A stretch of 64,000 nucleotides of DNA from assembly GCA_902615915.1 (NCBI GenBank), contig CACMQQ010000009.1, positions 1-64,000 of the forward strand. Direction: 5' to 3'. Under the pieces are notes generated by a model that worked only from the letters and a program-made list of their open reading frames with translations, was not told the origin of the DNA and made no database searches. Made by a program: the position numbers and the translations under genes. This document shows, one piece after another, positions 29,910 through 40,127 of this stretch (position 1 is the stretch's first letter; every line of letters begins with the position of its first letter). Source of the stretch: an uncultured Fidelibacterota bacterium (lineage in GTDB: Bacteria; Fidelibacterota; Marinisomatia; Marinisomatales; TCS55).

Positions 29910-30713
29910 TTGAATTACCTCAAAGGTCCGCAAAGAATTGTTTGCTTAACAGAAGAGACAACAGAACTTCTATACAAATTTGGAAAGCAAGACAGGATCG
30001 TAGGTATATCTAGCTTTACAGTTAGACCTAGCCTTGCAAAAAAAGAAAAACCTATTATTTCAACTTTTGTCAATGCTAAAATTGATAAGATTATAGCATT
30101 AAAACCCGATTTAGTAATTGGATTTTCTGATGTACAGTCATCGATTGCTAAAGAGCTCATCAAGAATGGGCTTAACGTCTGGATTTCAAATCAAAGAAGT
30201 GTTAATGAAATTAAATCATTTATTTATCAATTAGGCTCCTTGGTCAATGCAAAAAAAAATGCTGAAGATCTTATTTTAGAATTTGAAAAAAATGTTTTAA
30301 GCATGTCTCACACTGTTAATCAATGGGAGAAAAAACCAAAAGTATACTTTGAAGAATGGGATGATCCTTTGATTTGCGGGATACATTGGATAAGTGAATT
30401 AATTTCTTTAGCCGGGGGAATTGATATCTTTGCAAATTTTTCAAAAGGCAGAAAAGCTGAAAATAGGTTGATTAAAGATTCTTCGTTAGTAATCAAAGAA
30501 AATCCCGATATCATTTTGGTGTCTTGGTGCGGTAAAAAATTTAAAATTGATAAAATGCTTTCAAGGTCTGGCTGGTCAACCATTAGCGCAGTTAAAAAAA
30601 ATCACATTCACGAGATAGATTCGAGTATTATTTTACAACCTGGACCTGCGAGCCTTTTTGATGGTATGAAAATTTTACATGACATTTTTAAAAATTGGAG
30701 TTTAAAATGCTGA
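29910..30713 (+). CDS. BtuF-like (cobalamin/siderophore type) binding protein without signal peptide
   Basis: TTG start; the product begins almost directly with the fold (RIVCLTEETTELLYKFGKQDRIVGIS) of type III periplasmic binding proteins such as BtuF. KPDLVIGFSDVQ, the long linker helix and FEEWDDPLICGIHWISELI are typical. No signal peptide or lipobox is present, and no ABC permease or ATPase is adjacent. It may be a cytoplasmic corrinoid- or metal-chelate-binding protein, as seen for other signal-less homologues, or the true start may lie elsewhere. The end overlaps the amidase start by 7 bases. Confidence 0.75.
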   Translation: MNYLKGPQRIVCLTEETTELLYKFGKQDRIVGISSFTVRPSLAKKEKPIISTFVNAKIDKIIALKPDLVIGFSDVQSSIAKELIKNGLNVWISNQRSVNEIKSFIYQLGSLVNAKKNAEDLILEFEKNVLSMSHTVNQWEKKPKVYFEEWDDPLICGIHWISELISLAGGIDIFANFSKGRKAENRLIKDSSLVIKENPDIILVSWCGKKFKIDKMLSRSGWSTISAVKKNHIHEIDSSIILQPGPASLFDGMKILHDIFKNWSLKC

Positions 30714-32107
30714 AAATACTTTTCTCCCTAATGATTATCCTCTCTTCATGTTCTGATTATGTGGATTTATTTCTTTACGAAAAAGAAGATAAGTTTAATG
30801 CATACATTTCACGATTGGATCAAAAAAAATTCACAGAAAATATTGTTAAAGGATCGTTGCCTATCGCTATCAAGGACAATATCGACGTAAAGGGTTTTGC
30901 AAATACTGCTGGTTCATTAGCATTGAAAGATAATTATCCAGAAAACAATGCTTTCTTAGTTCAAAAATTACTAGATAATGATTTTTTTGTATCTGGCAAA
31001 GCAAACCTTTCTGAGTGGGCAAATTTCAGATCAACTTCATCAACTAGTGGATGGTCATCTATGGGTGGTCAAACAACGAACCCTTTTGGCACAAATAGAA
31101 ATCCCTGTGGTTCTAGCTCTGGCTCAGCTGTGGCAGTTGCTTCAGGGATGGTCAAAATGGCTATAGGCACTGAGACAAATGGTTCAATTAGTTGCCCAGC
31201 ATCCATTAACGGTGTGGTTGGAATCAAGCCAACCGTTGGGCTGGTGAGCAGATCAGGAATAATTCCTATCTCTGACACTCAGGACACGGCAGGTCCAATT
31301 GCTAATAATGTTTACAATGCAGCCAAAGTACTGGAGGTTATTTCTGGATATGATCCCAATGACCCTACCACTAATGATATTCCGGACGATTTTGATTTTG
31401 GATTTACCAGGGACCTCGACAGTACTGCCTTAACGGGCGTTAGAGTAGCACTTTTAGATATAGCGAAGAACAATGAAAAGGGCAAATTTTTATACGAAAA
31501 AGCAAAAGAAATTTTGAAAAAGTGTGGTGCTCAAGTCATAGAAGTTGAAGATAACAGAAAATATCCAGGCGCATCAGAAAGAATAGTGCTTCTCTATGAA
31601 TTTAAAATAGGTATTGAAAAATATTTAAGCACGGCTAATACATCACTAAAAACACTAGATGATCTAATTAATTTTAATAATGAAAATGCAGATCAAGTCT
31701 TAAAGTTTTTTGATCAAAGTAGATTTATAGATAGCTATGAAATATCAGATAGATCAGATGATTATAAAAAGGCACTGATAGAAGTCCTCGCATCAAAAGA
31801 AATGATTGACAATTTGCTTACAGATAATAAAGTTGATGTTTTGGTTAGTGTTACAAGGGGCCCAGCGTGGGAAATAAATCATAATGGAGGGGATAGGGAA
31901 GCTAGAAAGAAGGAACCCTCATGGGGCGGTTCAGGTGCATATGCTGCTATGGCTGGTTATCCGCATATTACAATTCCACTAGATTATAGTGATTCACTTC
32001 CGGTTGGACTCTCATTCATAGGTACTAAATGGGATGATAAGAAACTTATTGAGTATGCTTATTCATTCGAATATTTCAATCAATTCAAACCAAATTTTAA
32101 AGATTAA
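30707..32107 (+). CDS. Amidase-signature lipoprotein
   Basis: Start taken as the ATG at 30707: TTGGAG lies six bases upstream and it yields a clean lipoprotein signal (MLKILFSLMIILSSC). The amidase signature is intact. Lys56 is in AIKDNID, the cis-Ser loop is CGSSSGSA (residues about 134-141), and the nucleophile is Ser160 in GTETNGSI, followed by NGVVGIKPTVG. It hydrolyses carboxylic amides; GatA-type partner subunits (gatB, gatC) are absent, so a role in tRNA-Gln amidation is unlikely. It is membrane-anchored in the envelope, fitting amide or peptide scavenging. Confidence 0.9.
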   Translation: MLKILFSLMIILSSCSDYVDLFLYEKEDKFNAYISRLDQKKFTENIVKGSLPIAIKDNIDVKGFANTAGSLALKDNYPENNAFLVQKLLDNDFFVSGKANLSEWANFRSTSSTSGWSSMGGQTTNPFGTNRNPCGSSSGSAVAVASGMVKMAIGTETNGSISCPASINGVVGIKPTVGLVSRSGIIPISDTQDTAGPIANNVYNAAKVLEVISGYDPNDPTTNDIPDDFDFGFTRDLDSTALTGVRVALLDIAKNNEKGKFLYEKAKEILKKCGAQVIEVEDNRKYPGASERIVLLYEFKIGIEKYLSTANTSLKTLDDLINFNNENADQVLKFFDQSRFIDSYEISDRSDDYKKALIEVLASKEMIDNLLTDNKVDVLVSVTRGPAWEINHNGGDREARKKEPSWGGSGAYAAMAGYPHITIPLDYSDSLPVGLSFIGTKWDDKKLIEYAYSFEYFNQFKPNFKD

Positions 32108-32303
32108 ACGCAATTTTCTTATTGATAATGAATCGCAATAGCATTAAGTTTACGCTATCAAAATTAGCAGGGTTTTCAATTGAAACTCAAAAAGAAGTGT
32201 TGTGGAAAAATATTTAAAAAAAAAACAAGCGCAAAGCTTGTAAGAAATGCCCTTTAAGGCATTAAATTAAACACAACAAATCACTCATTTTTTTTTAGTA
32301 TAA
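32108..32303. other. Gene-free gap with two adjacent small hairpins
   Basis: Two short stem-loops stand side by side: ACAAGC/GCTTGT with a GCAAA loop (32225-32241) and AATGCC/GGCATT with a 6-base loop (32246-32263). A T-run follows only at about 32288. A 29-residue frame (32128-32217, starting MNRNSIKFTLSKLAGFSIET) is present but has no support. The hairpins may terminate the long upstream operon, but the geometry is not that of a classical intrinsic terminator. Confidence 0.3.
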
Positions 32304-33197
32304 TTGATAAAATATAAAGTTTATTCGCTTTATGGCCTAATGTGTATAATATGGGGCTTAACCTGGTTTTTTCTAAAGTATAGTTTAGTAGAAATGCCCT
32401 TGTTTGCGGGTTTATCCATCCGTTTTCTATCTGCAGGCATAATTTTCTTGAGCATTCATCTAATAAGAAAAAAGAAAATTCTCGTATCTAGAAAAATGCT
32501 CTTTATTTATTTGCAGTATGGGTTAATAAATTTTTCATTGTGTTATTTTTTGACATATTGGGGTGCTAAATATGTATTTTCAAATTTAGGTGCAATTTTA
32601 TGGAGTTTATTGCCGCTTTTTGTTGCTGGGATGGCACATTTTTGCATTCCAGACGATCGATTGAACTTGAGAAAAGCGCTAGGCATGTCGATTGGTTTGG
32701 TTGGAGCAATAATGTTACTCACTCAAGGAGATAGTCTCGGAACAGGCGAAGTGACATTAGGTTTGCTTGCAATACTTTTATCAGTGTTTTTAGCAGCATG
32801 GCCAAATGTTTATTTAAAAATGCAAAATGAAAAAGTTGATTCTTATCATTTGAACGGATTTGGAATGAGCTTTGCTGGATTGATTTTTTCTATCTTTTAT
32901 TTTTTCTATGAAAGAGGTCAAACCATACCTCTAGATTTTAATAATGTTGGTGCAGTGTTCTTTCTGACGGTTCCTGGCACCGTGCTTACATGGGGAATAT
33001 ATATATGGCTTTTCAATTATTTACCTGTTACACAAATCAGCTATACCGCATTTTATCCTCCTATTGTAGCATCGTTAGTGGGCTGGTTGTTTCTAGGTGA
33101 GAGCCTTCCATTTGTAGCAATTATTGGATCTATGATGATTATTGGTGGAGGCTATTTAGTAGTGTCAAAAAAAAGACCCAAAAAGGTATTGAATTAA
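32304..33197 (+). CDS. EamA/DMT family transporter
   Basis: TTG start at the expected N terminus, giving 297 residues with about ten membrane spans in two EamA halves. The first opens YGLMCIIWGLTWFFLKYSL; the second has ILLSVFLAAWPNVYLK and, near the end, YTAFYPPIVASLVGWLFLGE, a conserved EamA feature. Such permeases export or import amino acids or other small metabolites across the inner membrane. The substrate cannot be inferred. It stands alone between a hairpin-bearing gap and the dehydrogenase gene. Confidence 0.85.
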   Translation: MIKYKVYSLYGLMCIIWGLTWFFLKYSLVEMPLFAGLSIRFLSAGIIFLSIHLIRKKKILVSRKMLFIYLQYGLINFSLCYFLTYWGAKYVFSNLGAILWSLLPLFVAGMAHFCIPDDRLNLRKALGMSIGLVGAIMLLTQGDSLGTGEVTLGLLAILLSVFLAAWPNVYLKMQNEKVDSYHLNGFGMSFAGLIFSIFYFFYERGQTIPLDFNNVGAVFFLTVPGTVLTWGIYIWLFNYLPVTQISYTAFYPPIVASLVGWLFLGESLPFVAIIGSMMIIGGGYLVVSKKRPKKVLN

Positions 33198-33223
33198 TCT
33201 GAGATGATTAACTATTTTTTAAT

Positions 33224-34348
33224 ATGAACATTTTAATAAAGTCTATAATTATCCTCTTAATTTTATCACCATTGAAGTCCTATGATTTTGATACTGACAC
33301 TGTCAAAACAAAAGAACTAACATATGCTGTTGAGCTTTTTTCAGATGGATATGTTATCCCTTGGGGAATGGCCTTTTTGCCAAATCGTCAAATGCTTGTC
33401 GCTGATCTTTCTGGAAAGCTTTATTTAGTTAGCAAAGACGGTAAAAGTAAATCTGAAATTTCTGGAGTTCCGGAGGTCTATTTCAAAAGGCAAGGCGGTT
33501 TGATGGATGTAGAAATAGATCCTAATTTTTCTCAAAACAGACTAATCTATATTTCCTATAGTCACTTAATAGGAAAGAAATCATTTACTCGCGTAGCCAG
33601 AGCTAAGCTTGCTAATAATAGCTTGAAAAATTTTCAGGTTATCTATAAAGCTGATGAAAAACATTACACCAAAAGAGCTATTCATTTTGGAAGTCGAATA
33701 ATCTTTGACAATAAATACATGTACTTTTCTATAGGAGACAGCTATGAAAGAAAAGAGGCTCAGGACATAAACACCCCGAATGGAAAAATTCACAGAACGT
33801 TTCATGATGGTACGATACCAAACGATAATCCTTTTAACGATGACAATGGAAATAAAAGTTCTATATGGTGTTACGGCAACAGAAATCCTCAAGGACTTGC
33901 TATAGCTAAAGATGGAACTATTTGGGAGTTGGAGCATGGCCCTATGGGAGGTGATGAGCTAAACATTATTCGCAAGGGGGTTAATTACGGATGGCCAACT
34001 ATTACTTATGGAAGAAACTATAGCGGGACTAAGATAAGCAATTTCACTGTAATGGAAGGTATGGAACAGCCTATTTGGCATTGGACCCCAAGCATAGCCG
34101 TATGCGGTATGAAAGTTTACGAAAATAAATTATTTGAACCATGGCAGGACAACATTCTCGTAACATCTTTAAAAGATGAATATTTAGAAAGAGTGATCGT
34201 TAAAAACGGTAAATATGTCGATAGAGAAAGCGTTTACAAGCCTGGAAGCAGAGTTCGAGATGTCGAAGTTGGACCATCGGGTAAAATTTATGTAGCACTT
34301 GAAGATCCGGGCAGGATAGTTGTATTGTCACCAATCCCAAAAAACTAA
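33224..34348 (+). CDS. PQQ-type glucose/sorbosone dehydrogenase-family protein
   Basis: A signal peptide is followed by a six-bladed propeller of the soluble aldose sugar dehydrogenase family. Diagnostic blocks are IPWGMAFLPNRQMLVAD, RQGGLMDVEIDPNF, GNRNPQGLAIAKDGTIWELEHGP, GGDELNIIRKGVNYGWPTITYG and HWTPSIAVCGM. Homologues oxidise sugars to lactones in the periplasm with pyrroloquinoline quinone. The substrate and whether PQQ is made by this organism are unknown. It ends 5 bases from the stop of the convergent RND permease. Confidence 0.85.
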   Translation: MNILIKSIIILLILSPLKSYDFDTDTVKTKELTYAVELFSDGYVIPWGMAFLPNRQMLVADLSGKLYLVSKDGKSKSEISGVPEVYFKRQGGLMDVEIDPNFSQNRLIYISYSHLIGKKSFTRVARAKLANNSLKNFQVIYKADEKHYTKRAIHFGSRIIFDNKYMYFSIGDSYERKEAQDINTPNGKIHRTFHDGTIPNDNPFNDDNGNKSSIWCYGNRNPQGLAIAKDGTIWELEHGPMGGDELNIIRKGVNYGWPTITYGRNYSGTKISNFTVMEGMEQPIWHWTPSIAVCGMKVYENKLFEPWQDNILVTSLKDEYLERVIVKNGKYVDRESVYKPGSRVRDVEVGPSGKIYVALEDPGRIVVLSPIPKN

Positions 34349-34353
34349 TCAGA

Positions 34354-37300
34354 TTAAGCTTTTTTAAACCAAATTCTGACGTCTTCAATTATTAAATAAA
34401 AAGAAGGTACCATCACTAACGTTATTACTGTTGCAAAAAGAACGCCAAATGCAAGGGATGTTGCCATAGGAATTAGCCACTGCGCTTGAAAGCTCTTTTC
34501 CAATAGAAGTGGAAAAAGGCCAAAAAATGTTGTCAAAGATGTTAACAAGATAGGTCTAAATCTTCGCGGGCCCGCTTCCATCACCGCTTCGAGCGTTGAA
34601 TGGCCTTCATCTCTATAACGGTTTATAAAATCAACCAATACCAAAGAATCATTAACCACCACACCTGCTAGTGCCACAATTCCTATCAACGATAAGACAG
34701 TCAAATTCAAGCCCATGACGATGTGCCCTATCACTGCACCTGTTAAACCAAATGGAATAGCAGACATGATGACAAAAGGCTGTAAATAAGAACGAAATGG
34801 AATTGCTAAAAGAGTATAAACTACGATCATTGCAAAAAAGAAATTCCTGAAAATAGACCCTAAACTTTCCGTTTGCTCTTGTTGTTCACCCTCTAACGAG
34901 TATTTAACTTGAGGGAAAATGGATTGCAAACTTGGTAAATCAAATTGTGTGATCGATGCAACAACTTCATTGGATGTGGTTTTTGAGATATCAACATCTG
35001 CAGTAACATTTATTGCTCTTTTTCTATCAATTCTAGATATGCTAGAATAACCCTGAGTAAAATCAAGTTTTGCAACTTGTCTAATTGGTATTTCATTTCC
35101 CTGCGGTGTCCTTACGAGTAAATTTTCAAGACTCTTAACAGTTTTTCTTTCATCAGAGGGATATCTTATGAATACCTTTACTTCATCTTTGCCTCGAGAC
35201 AAAGTTTGAACCTCTAGACCGTAAAAAGCCTGCCTCACTTGTGATGCCAAAAATGCCATAGTGATGCCATAGTTTTTGGCGCTTGGTAATAAAGACAATT
35301 GAATTTCTTCTTTACCTATACTGAAAGAATCCTTTATATCTATAACACCTGTATAAGAAGCTAGCTTTTCCTTTAGAAATACACTTGCACCTCTAAGTTC
35401 ATTAAGATTATTACTGGAGAGTTGAACATTGACAGCTTCACCTGCTGAGAAAAGTTCACTGCTAAAATTAACTTCTTTTGCTCCAATAATTGCCGGTGTC
35501 ATTTCCCTAAATCTTTTAGCAATATCAGTAGCAGTTATAGGACGAGTTTCACCTGGTGAAAGTTCGATAGCAAGTTCTGCAAGATGTGATCCAGATTGTC
35601 CTGAGCTAAGCGTACCTGGACCTTGTTGAGTCTTGTTTCTAACTGGTTGACCACCTGCAGTAGCAGAAATATTTAGAAACATGTCATGATCTGGATATAT
35701 TGATTTGTACTCCTCCTCAAGCTTCTCTAAAGATTCTTCTAAAACTTTTAGTCCAGATTGACTGAGTTCAACAGGTGAACCGTTTGGATAGACTATATTT
35801 GCGATCAAAAGATCAGAATCAACGCTTGGGAAAAAAACAAATTTCATCCAACCGCCAGCTATTATTCCTACTGTTAAAAAGAGTATTGCTACTGAAGATG
35901 CAGTAGTAGTGAGCCTATTATCTATAGTCCACTTCAAGAAAGGTTTATATTTTTTCTCAACAAAATTTTGGATTCCACGCCTTAAGAAATTCTGCAGTTT
36001 CTCCCATTTCACAATTATTATATTTTTCGTTTTTTTATTTTTATTATCACTATCTTTCAAATGCCCAAGATGTGCAGGTAAAATTGTTAAAGATTCAATA
36101 AGTGAGAAAATGAGAACGACAATAGTTATAAGTGGAATGATTCTCCATATTTGACCAACATTACCTGCAACAGACAACATGGGAGAAAAAGTTACCATGG
36201 TTGTTAAAACAGCAAAGATTACTGGCGTAGAAACTTGATAAGCTCCTTTAATTGCTGCTTCTTTTGGCTCTAAACCTCTTTCTCTCCATAAATATATGTT
36301 TTCTCCAACTACAATGGCATCATCAACAACAATTCCTAATACTAAGATAAAAGTAAAAAGAGAAAGCATATTTATAGATACATCCACTATAGGCATCAAC
36401 ATAAAACCGCCAAGAAAAGAGATTGGAATTCCCAAAGAAACCCAACCTGCAAGATTTGTCTTTAGTAAAAGAGCAAGAACAATAATAACCAAGGCGAGAC
36501 CTAATAGGCCATTTTCCGTTAATAGGTCAATTCTCGCTTGAAGTAGCTCTGCTTCGTCATTCCACAATGTAAGATTTATACCATCTGGTAATTCCAAAGA
36601 CTTTTGTTTAACATAGTCTTTGACTGCTGCAGAAACATTTAAAGAGTTTTGATCGCCTATTCTAAAAACAGAGATGTACATTGCAGGCTGATCATTGAAT
36701 TTGGTGTAAACTTCAACATCAGCAAACCCATCTTTAATAGTAGCAATATCTCCAAGCAGAAGATTGCTTCCATCTATTCGCGATACAATTGGGATACTTT
36801 CAAATTCTTCTTGATTATAAGCCTGACCTTTTGAGCGAATAAGAATCTCACCAATATCTGTATCAATTCCTCCGCCAGGCATATCCATTGAATTAGCACG
36901 AATAGCTGAAGCTATTTGGTCCATTGTTAATCGGTATTTTTGAAGATTATTTTTTGAGATCTCGATTGAAATCTCTCTATCTTTTTTTCCTGATATTGAC
37001 GTCAAACTAACTTCATCTAAAGCATCAATTTCACTTTTTACCTCATCAGCAAAAAAATTTAAGCTTTCTTCTTCAACATTTCCATAAACTGCAACCGTCA
37101 CAACTTCGGTAGATAGGCTTATAGTTTGAACAACTGGTTTTTCGGCATCTGTAGGGAAGGAGTCAATTGCATCAATCTTAGTTTGTACATTGTCTTTAAT
37201 TTCATTAATGTCTTCGCCTGGTAGTATTTCAACAAGCGTTGTTCCCACATTTTCACTGGCCGTTGATGATATTCTTTTAACACCTTTCAATCCAGTTAGC

Positions 37301-37512
37301 TTTTCTTCTAATTTCAAGCAAATTGATTCTTCTACGCTTTCTGGAGACGCACCGGGGTATACCACACTTATGGAAACAATATCTAAATTAATATCGGGGA
37401 AGACCTCCATCTTCATTCTAGGTAAAGTCATAACACCTGCAACCATAATAAATAACATCAGCATATTAGCAGCAACTGTGTTGTTAACGAACCAGCGAAT
37501 AATTCTTTCCAT
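34354..37512 (-). CDS. RND efflux permease
   Basis: 1,052 residues, normal for an AcrB/MexB-class inner-membrane pump. The first helix (NTVAANMLMLFIMVAGV) is followed by a large periplasmic pore domain, a TM cluster containing GIVVDDAIVVGENIYLW (the paired Asp of the proton relay), then the second half with the matching helix set (LSLIGIVALAGVVVNDSLVLVDFINRYRD). The pump exports substrates by proton exchange with the adaptor and outer-membrane channel encoded just upstream. It starts 8 bases after the adaptor stop codon. Sequence does not reveal whether drugs, bile-like amphiphiles or metals are exported. Confidence 0.95.
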   Translation of the reverse strand: MERIIRWFVNNTVAANMLMLFIMVAGVMTLPRMKMEVFPDINLDIVSISVVYPGASPESVEESICLKLEEKLTGLKGVKRISSTASENVGTTLVEILPGEDINEIKDNVQTKIDAIDSFPTDAEKPVVQTISLSTEVVTVAVYGNVEEESLNFFADEVKSEIDALDEVSLTSISGKKDREISIEISKNNLQKYRLTMDQIASAIRANSMDMPGGGIDTDIGEILIRSKGQAYNQEEFESIPIVSRIDGSNLLLGDIATIKDGFADVEVYTKFNDQPAMYISVFRIGDQNSLNVSAAVKDYVKQKSLELPDGINLTLWNDEAELLQARIDLLTENGLLGLALVIIVLALLLKTNLAGWVSLGIPISFLGGFMLMPIVDVSINMLSLFTFILVLGIVVDDAIVVGENIYLWRERGLEPKEAAIKGAYQVSTPVIFAVLTTMVTFSPMLSVAGNVGQIWRIIPLITIVVLIFSLIESLTILPAHLGHLKDSDNKNKKTKNIIIVKWEKLQNFLRRGIQNFVEKKYKPFLKWTIDNRLTTTASSVAILFLTVGIIAGGWMKFVFFPSVDSDLLIANIVYPNGSPVELSQSGLKVLEESLEKLEEEYKSIYPDHDMFLNISATAGGQPVRNKTQQGPGTLSSGQSGSHLAELAIELSPGETRPITATDIAKRFREMTPAIIGAKEVNFSSELFSAGEAVNVQLSSNNLNELRGASVFLKEKLASYTGVIDIKDSFSIGKEEIQLSLLPSAKNYGITMAFLASQVRQAFYGLEVQTLSRGKDEVKVFIRYPSDERKTVKSLENLLVRTPQGNEIPIRQVAKLDFTQGYSSISRIDRKRAINVTADVDISKTTSNEVVASITQFDLPSLQSIFPQVKYSLEGEQQEQTESLGSIFRNFFFAMIVVYTLLAIPFRSYLQPFVIMSAIPFGLTGAVIGHIVMGLNLTVLSLIGIVALAGVVVNDSLVLVDFINRYRDEGHSTLEAVMEAGPRRFRPILLTSLTTFFGLFPLLLEKSFQAQWLIPMATSLAFGVLFATVITLVMVPSFYLIIEDVRIWFKKA

Positions 37513-37520
37513 AATATTTT

Positions 37521-38657
37521 CTAGTAAACGTTTAAGCGCATTCCATCAACTGGTGCGCTCAATTTTGTTAATAGGATTTCATCTCCATTATCTAGACCAG
37601 AGATGATCAAAGCTTGTCCCTGTTCATATCTGAGAACAGTCACTTTTTTAGAGGTCAAAATTCCTTCTTGATTAACTACCCATATTTTATCATCTCGAAC
37701 TGCATATCTTGGGACTCGAACAACGTCATTAAATTTTTTACCATCTATTATCGCATTTAGAAACATTCCAATCTTTAGAGGATTATCAGAATAGGAACCT
37801 TCAAATGGGTTGTTTATTTCCCCAATCAAAGAAATCATACGAGTTTGAGGATCGATCTCAGCTGTAGATCTTACAATTTTCCCCTCCCAGTAAAACTTTT
37901 TACCACCGTAGTCATTATATAAAACTAAGTTGGGCCTTTTTTCATTTGGAATCGGATTGCCATCAAGATTAATATCTAAAAACTCAAGATCTTGTTCGGC
38001 TATAGGCAAATATATTTCAATTTTATCAGTTGAATATATTAGAGCTAATGGAACTCCAGGCGATATCACCGCTCCAACATCAACAAACTTATTTTTAATT
38101 CTACCGTCGAAAGGTGCTTTTAAGCTTGTCCTAGATAAGTTTCGCTGAGCAATCTCGAAGTTTGCTTCCGCCGCTTTCAAAAGTGCTTGAGCTTGTGCTA
38201 ATTGAGGCTTTCTTAAGGCAAGGTCGCTTGGTGTTCCCTCTCCAGTTCTACTCCACTCATCTTTTGCGATTTGAGATTCAGCTATTTCACGTTCTAAATT
38301 TACTTTTGCTTGATATAGGTTCGATTCAGCATTGGTAAGATTTAGCTCATAGTCCCTTTTATCAATTCGTAAAAGTATATCTCCTTTTTTGAATTTAGAG
38401 CCATTATCTAGTTTTGTAGACACCCATTCAATTCTGCCAGAAACTTCAGAGGAAAGCTGTATCTCTGTTTTTGGAATAACGCTTCCCTGTGATGAGATTT
38501 GAACCTTTGTGGTTTGAATGATCGCTGGCACAGTTTCAACGTTTGGTATTTGCAAAGGAATATCGGTTGGTTTTGGATCCGGCTTACTGATTATTAGTAG
38601 GGCTGTTAAAACTAAACCCCCTATGAAAATCGAAGCAGGTAATAAAATTTTCTTCAT
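37521..38657 (-). CDS. RND periplasmic adaptor (membrane fusion protein)
   Basis: The N terminus has one membrane anchor (LLPASIFIGGLVLTALLII). An HlyD/AcrA-type order follows: first lipoyl half-motif (SGRIEWVSTKLDNGSKFKKG), an alpha-helical hairpin of about 60 residues, the second lipoyl half (APFDGRIKNKFVDVGAVISPG), a beta-barrel and a membrane-proximal domain (RVPRYAVRDDKIWVV). It bridges the RND pump to the outer-membrane channel. Its ATG directly abuts the TAG of the TolC-like gene, so the two are translationally coupled. Confidence 0.95.
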   Translation of the reverse strand: MKKILLPASIFIGGLVLTALLIISKPDPKPTDIPLQIPNVETVPAIIQTTKVQISSQGSVIPKTEIQLSSEVSGRIEWVSTKLDNGSKFKKGDILLRIDKRDYELNLTNAESNLYQAKVNLEREIAESQIAKDEWSRTGEGTPSDLALRKPQLAQAQALLKAAEANFEIAQRNLSRTSLKAPFDGRIKNKFVDVGAVISPGVPLALIYSTDKIEIYLPIAEQDLEFLDINLDGNPIPNEKRPNLVLYNDYGGKKFYWEGKIVRSTAEIDPQTRMISLIGEINNPFEGSYSDNPLKIGMFLNAIIDGKKFNDVVRVPRYAVRDDKIWVVNQEGILTSKKVTVLRYEQGQALIISGLDNGDEILLTKLSAPVDGMRLNVY

Positions 38658-40127
38658 CTAATTCTCTTCTTTTGATTCATCATTAAAAACTCCCCCAAGT
38701 GCTAAAAATAAATTTATTTTTGAATTCAATAATTGGTATTCAATTATATTTTTTTGTTGTCTCGCGTCAAACCATCTTTGCTGACTGTCAAGAACCGTAA
38801 TTAAATTTGTCAGACCAGTTTCATATCTATTTACTGCTAAATTATATGCTGATTCTGAACTATTAACAGCATCCTGTATAGATGATAACTGCTTCTTCAA
38901 AGAAATTGAATTTTCAATTGATTGCTCAACTTCTTGAAAAGTTATTAAAATTTTGTTTATCGCATCAAGCTCTGATAAAGTAAGTTGATTTTCTGAGTTT
39001 CTAACATTCGCTCTAAGCCGACCTCCTTGAAATACTGGAAGAAGAATATTTGCTCCAATATTAAAAACAGAAAAATCTCCATCGAGTAGATTTTTTAGAT
39101 CGGAAGTAGAGGTACCTGCAGAACCTGTAAGTGCAATTGAGGGGAATAGCCCTCTTTTAGCTTCATTGACTCTATAATTCGAGGATTCAACTTTTAAAAT
39201 TGCTGCTTTTAGATCTGGCCTTCTGAGCAAAAGATTAGAAGGTAATCCAGATGGTACATGAGCAAAATCTTTTGGCAATGATTTGGTGAGTTTTAAGGAG
39301 CCAAATGGATATTTTCCCAGAGAAATTTCAATAAGCTGGATACCTGCCTTGCTCTGTATTTTAGCATTCTCAACTGCAACCTTTTGAAAAGCGAGAGAAG
39401 ACTCTGCGAGGTTTACATCTAAACTTGATGCGATGCCTTTTTGATATCTCTCTAAGACAATTCTTTGCAACTCTTCAAAGGTTTTTAACTTTTCAAGTGA
39501 TAATTCTTTTTGAATGTTAAGCTGGACTGCTTGAAAGTAGCTTGAGGCAAATCTGGTCATCATTGAGAATTGGGCATATGCAAGCTCATTGCTGGATGCT
39601 TCAAAGTCTTTCCAAGCGCTTTTGCGGGCATTTAATAATTTCCCCCATATATCCAATTCCCACTGGAATCCCAAGTTTAGATTGAAGATATTGGAAGAAA
39701 AGCTCAGAACGCCAGAGTCGGAAGAATTAGTGGAATCTCCTGAACCAATTCCAAGCAGCGAGGGGTCAAAGCCAAAACCAGAAAAATTCTGCTTCCTTGC
39801 ATTGGATGAATTATTCAATGCAAGGGTAGGAAATATTCCAGCGCTTCTAATTTGTGCACTAATTTTTGCTATTTCCAATTGCTGATAAGTGGAAAGCAAG
39901 TTCGTATTGTTTTTCATAAAAGTATTAAAGTAGGAAGTAAATAAAGTATCGCCTAAGCTTTCCCACCAATTTCCTGTATATTTCTCCATTTCAGGCAATT
40001 CTTGTGACCATGAGGGTGGTATATCATTGAATAGATCAATTGGTTCAATCTTATTTTTTGGCGAACAGCTAGCTAAAAAAATACATAATAGACATGTAAT
40101 TGAATGATTAGTGATCTTTATTTTCAA
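38658..40127 (-). CDS. TolC/NodT-type outer membrane efflux lipoprotein
   Basis: First gene of the three-gene efflux operon. The lipoprotein signal ends LASC. The 489-residue body has the two duplicated helical-barrel halves of outer-membrane factors of the NodT type, including GFQWELDIWGKLLNARKS, LLRRPDLKAAILKVESSNYR and SAYNLAVNRYETGLTNLITV. It forms the trimeric outer-membrane exit duct. It is divergent from the M19 dipeptidase gene with 136 AT-rich bases between, which must hold both promoters. No local TetR or MarR regulator is encoded beside it. Confidence 0.95.
   Translation of the reverse strand: MKIKITNHSITCLLCIFLASCSPKNKIEPIDLFNDIPPSWSQELPEMEKYTGNWWESLGDTLFTSYFNTFMKNNTNLLSTYQQLEIAKISAQIRSAGIFPTLALNNSSNARKQNFSGFGFDPSLLGIGSGDSTNSSDSGVLSFSSNIFNLNLGFQWELDIWGKLLNARKSAWKDFEASSNELAYAQFSMMTRFASSYFQAVQLNIQKELSLEKLKTFEELQRIVLERYQKGIASSLDVNLAESSLAFQKVAVENAKIQSKAGIQLIEISLGKYPFGSLKLTKSLPKDFAHVPSGLPSNLLLRRPDLKAAILKVESSNYRVNEAKRGLFPSIALTGSAGTSTSDLKNLLDGDFSVFNIGANILLPVFQGGRLRANVRNSENQLTLSELDAINKILITFQEVEQSIENSISLKKQLSSIQDAVNSSESAYNLAVNRYETGLTNLITVLDSQQRWFDARQQKNIIEYQLLNSKINLFLALGGVFNDESKEEN

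Noticed and set aside
30707-32107. gatA of the tRNA-Gln amidotransferase
   Set aside because: It has a lipoprotein signal and no gatB or gatC neighbour.
32128-32217. 29-residue frame in the gap before the EamA gene
   Set aside because: Too short, without a ribosome site or family; kept only as a remark.
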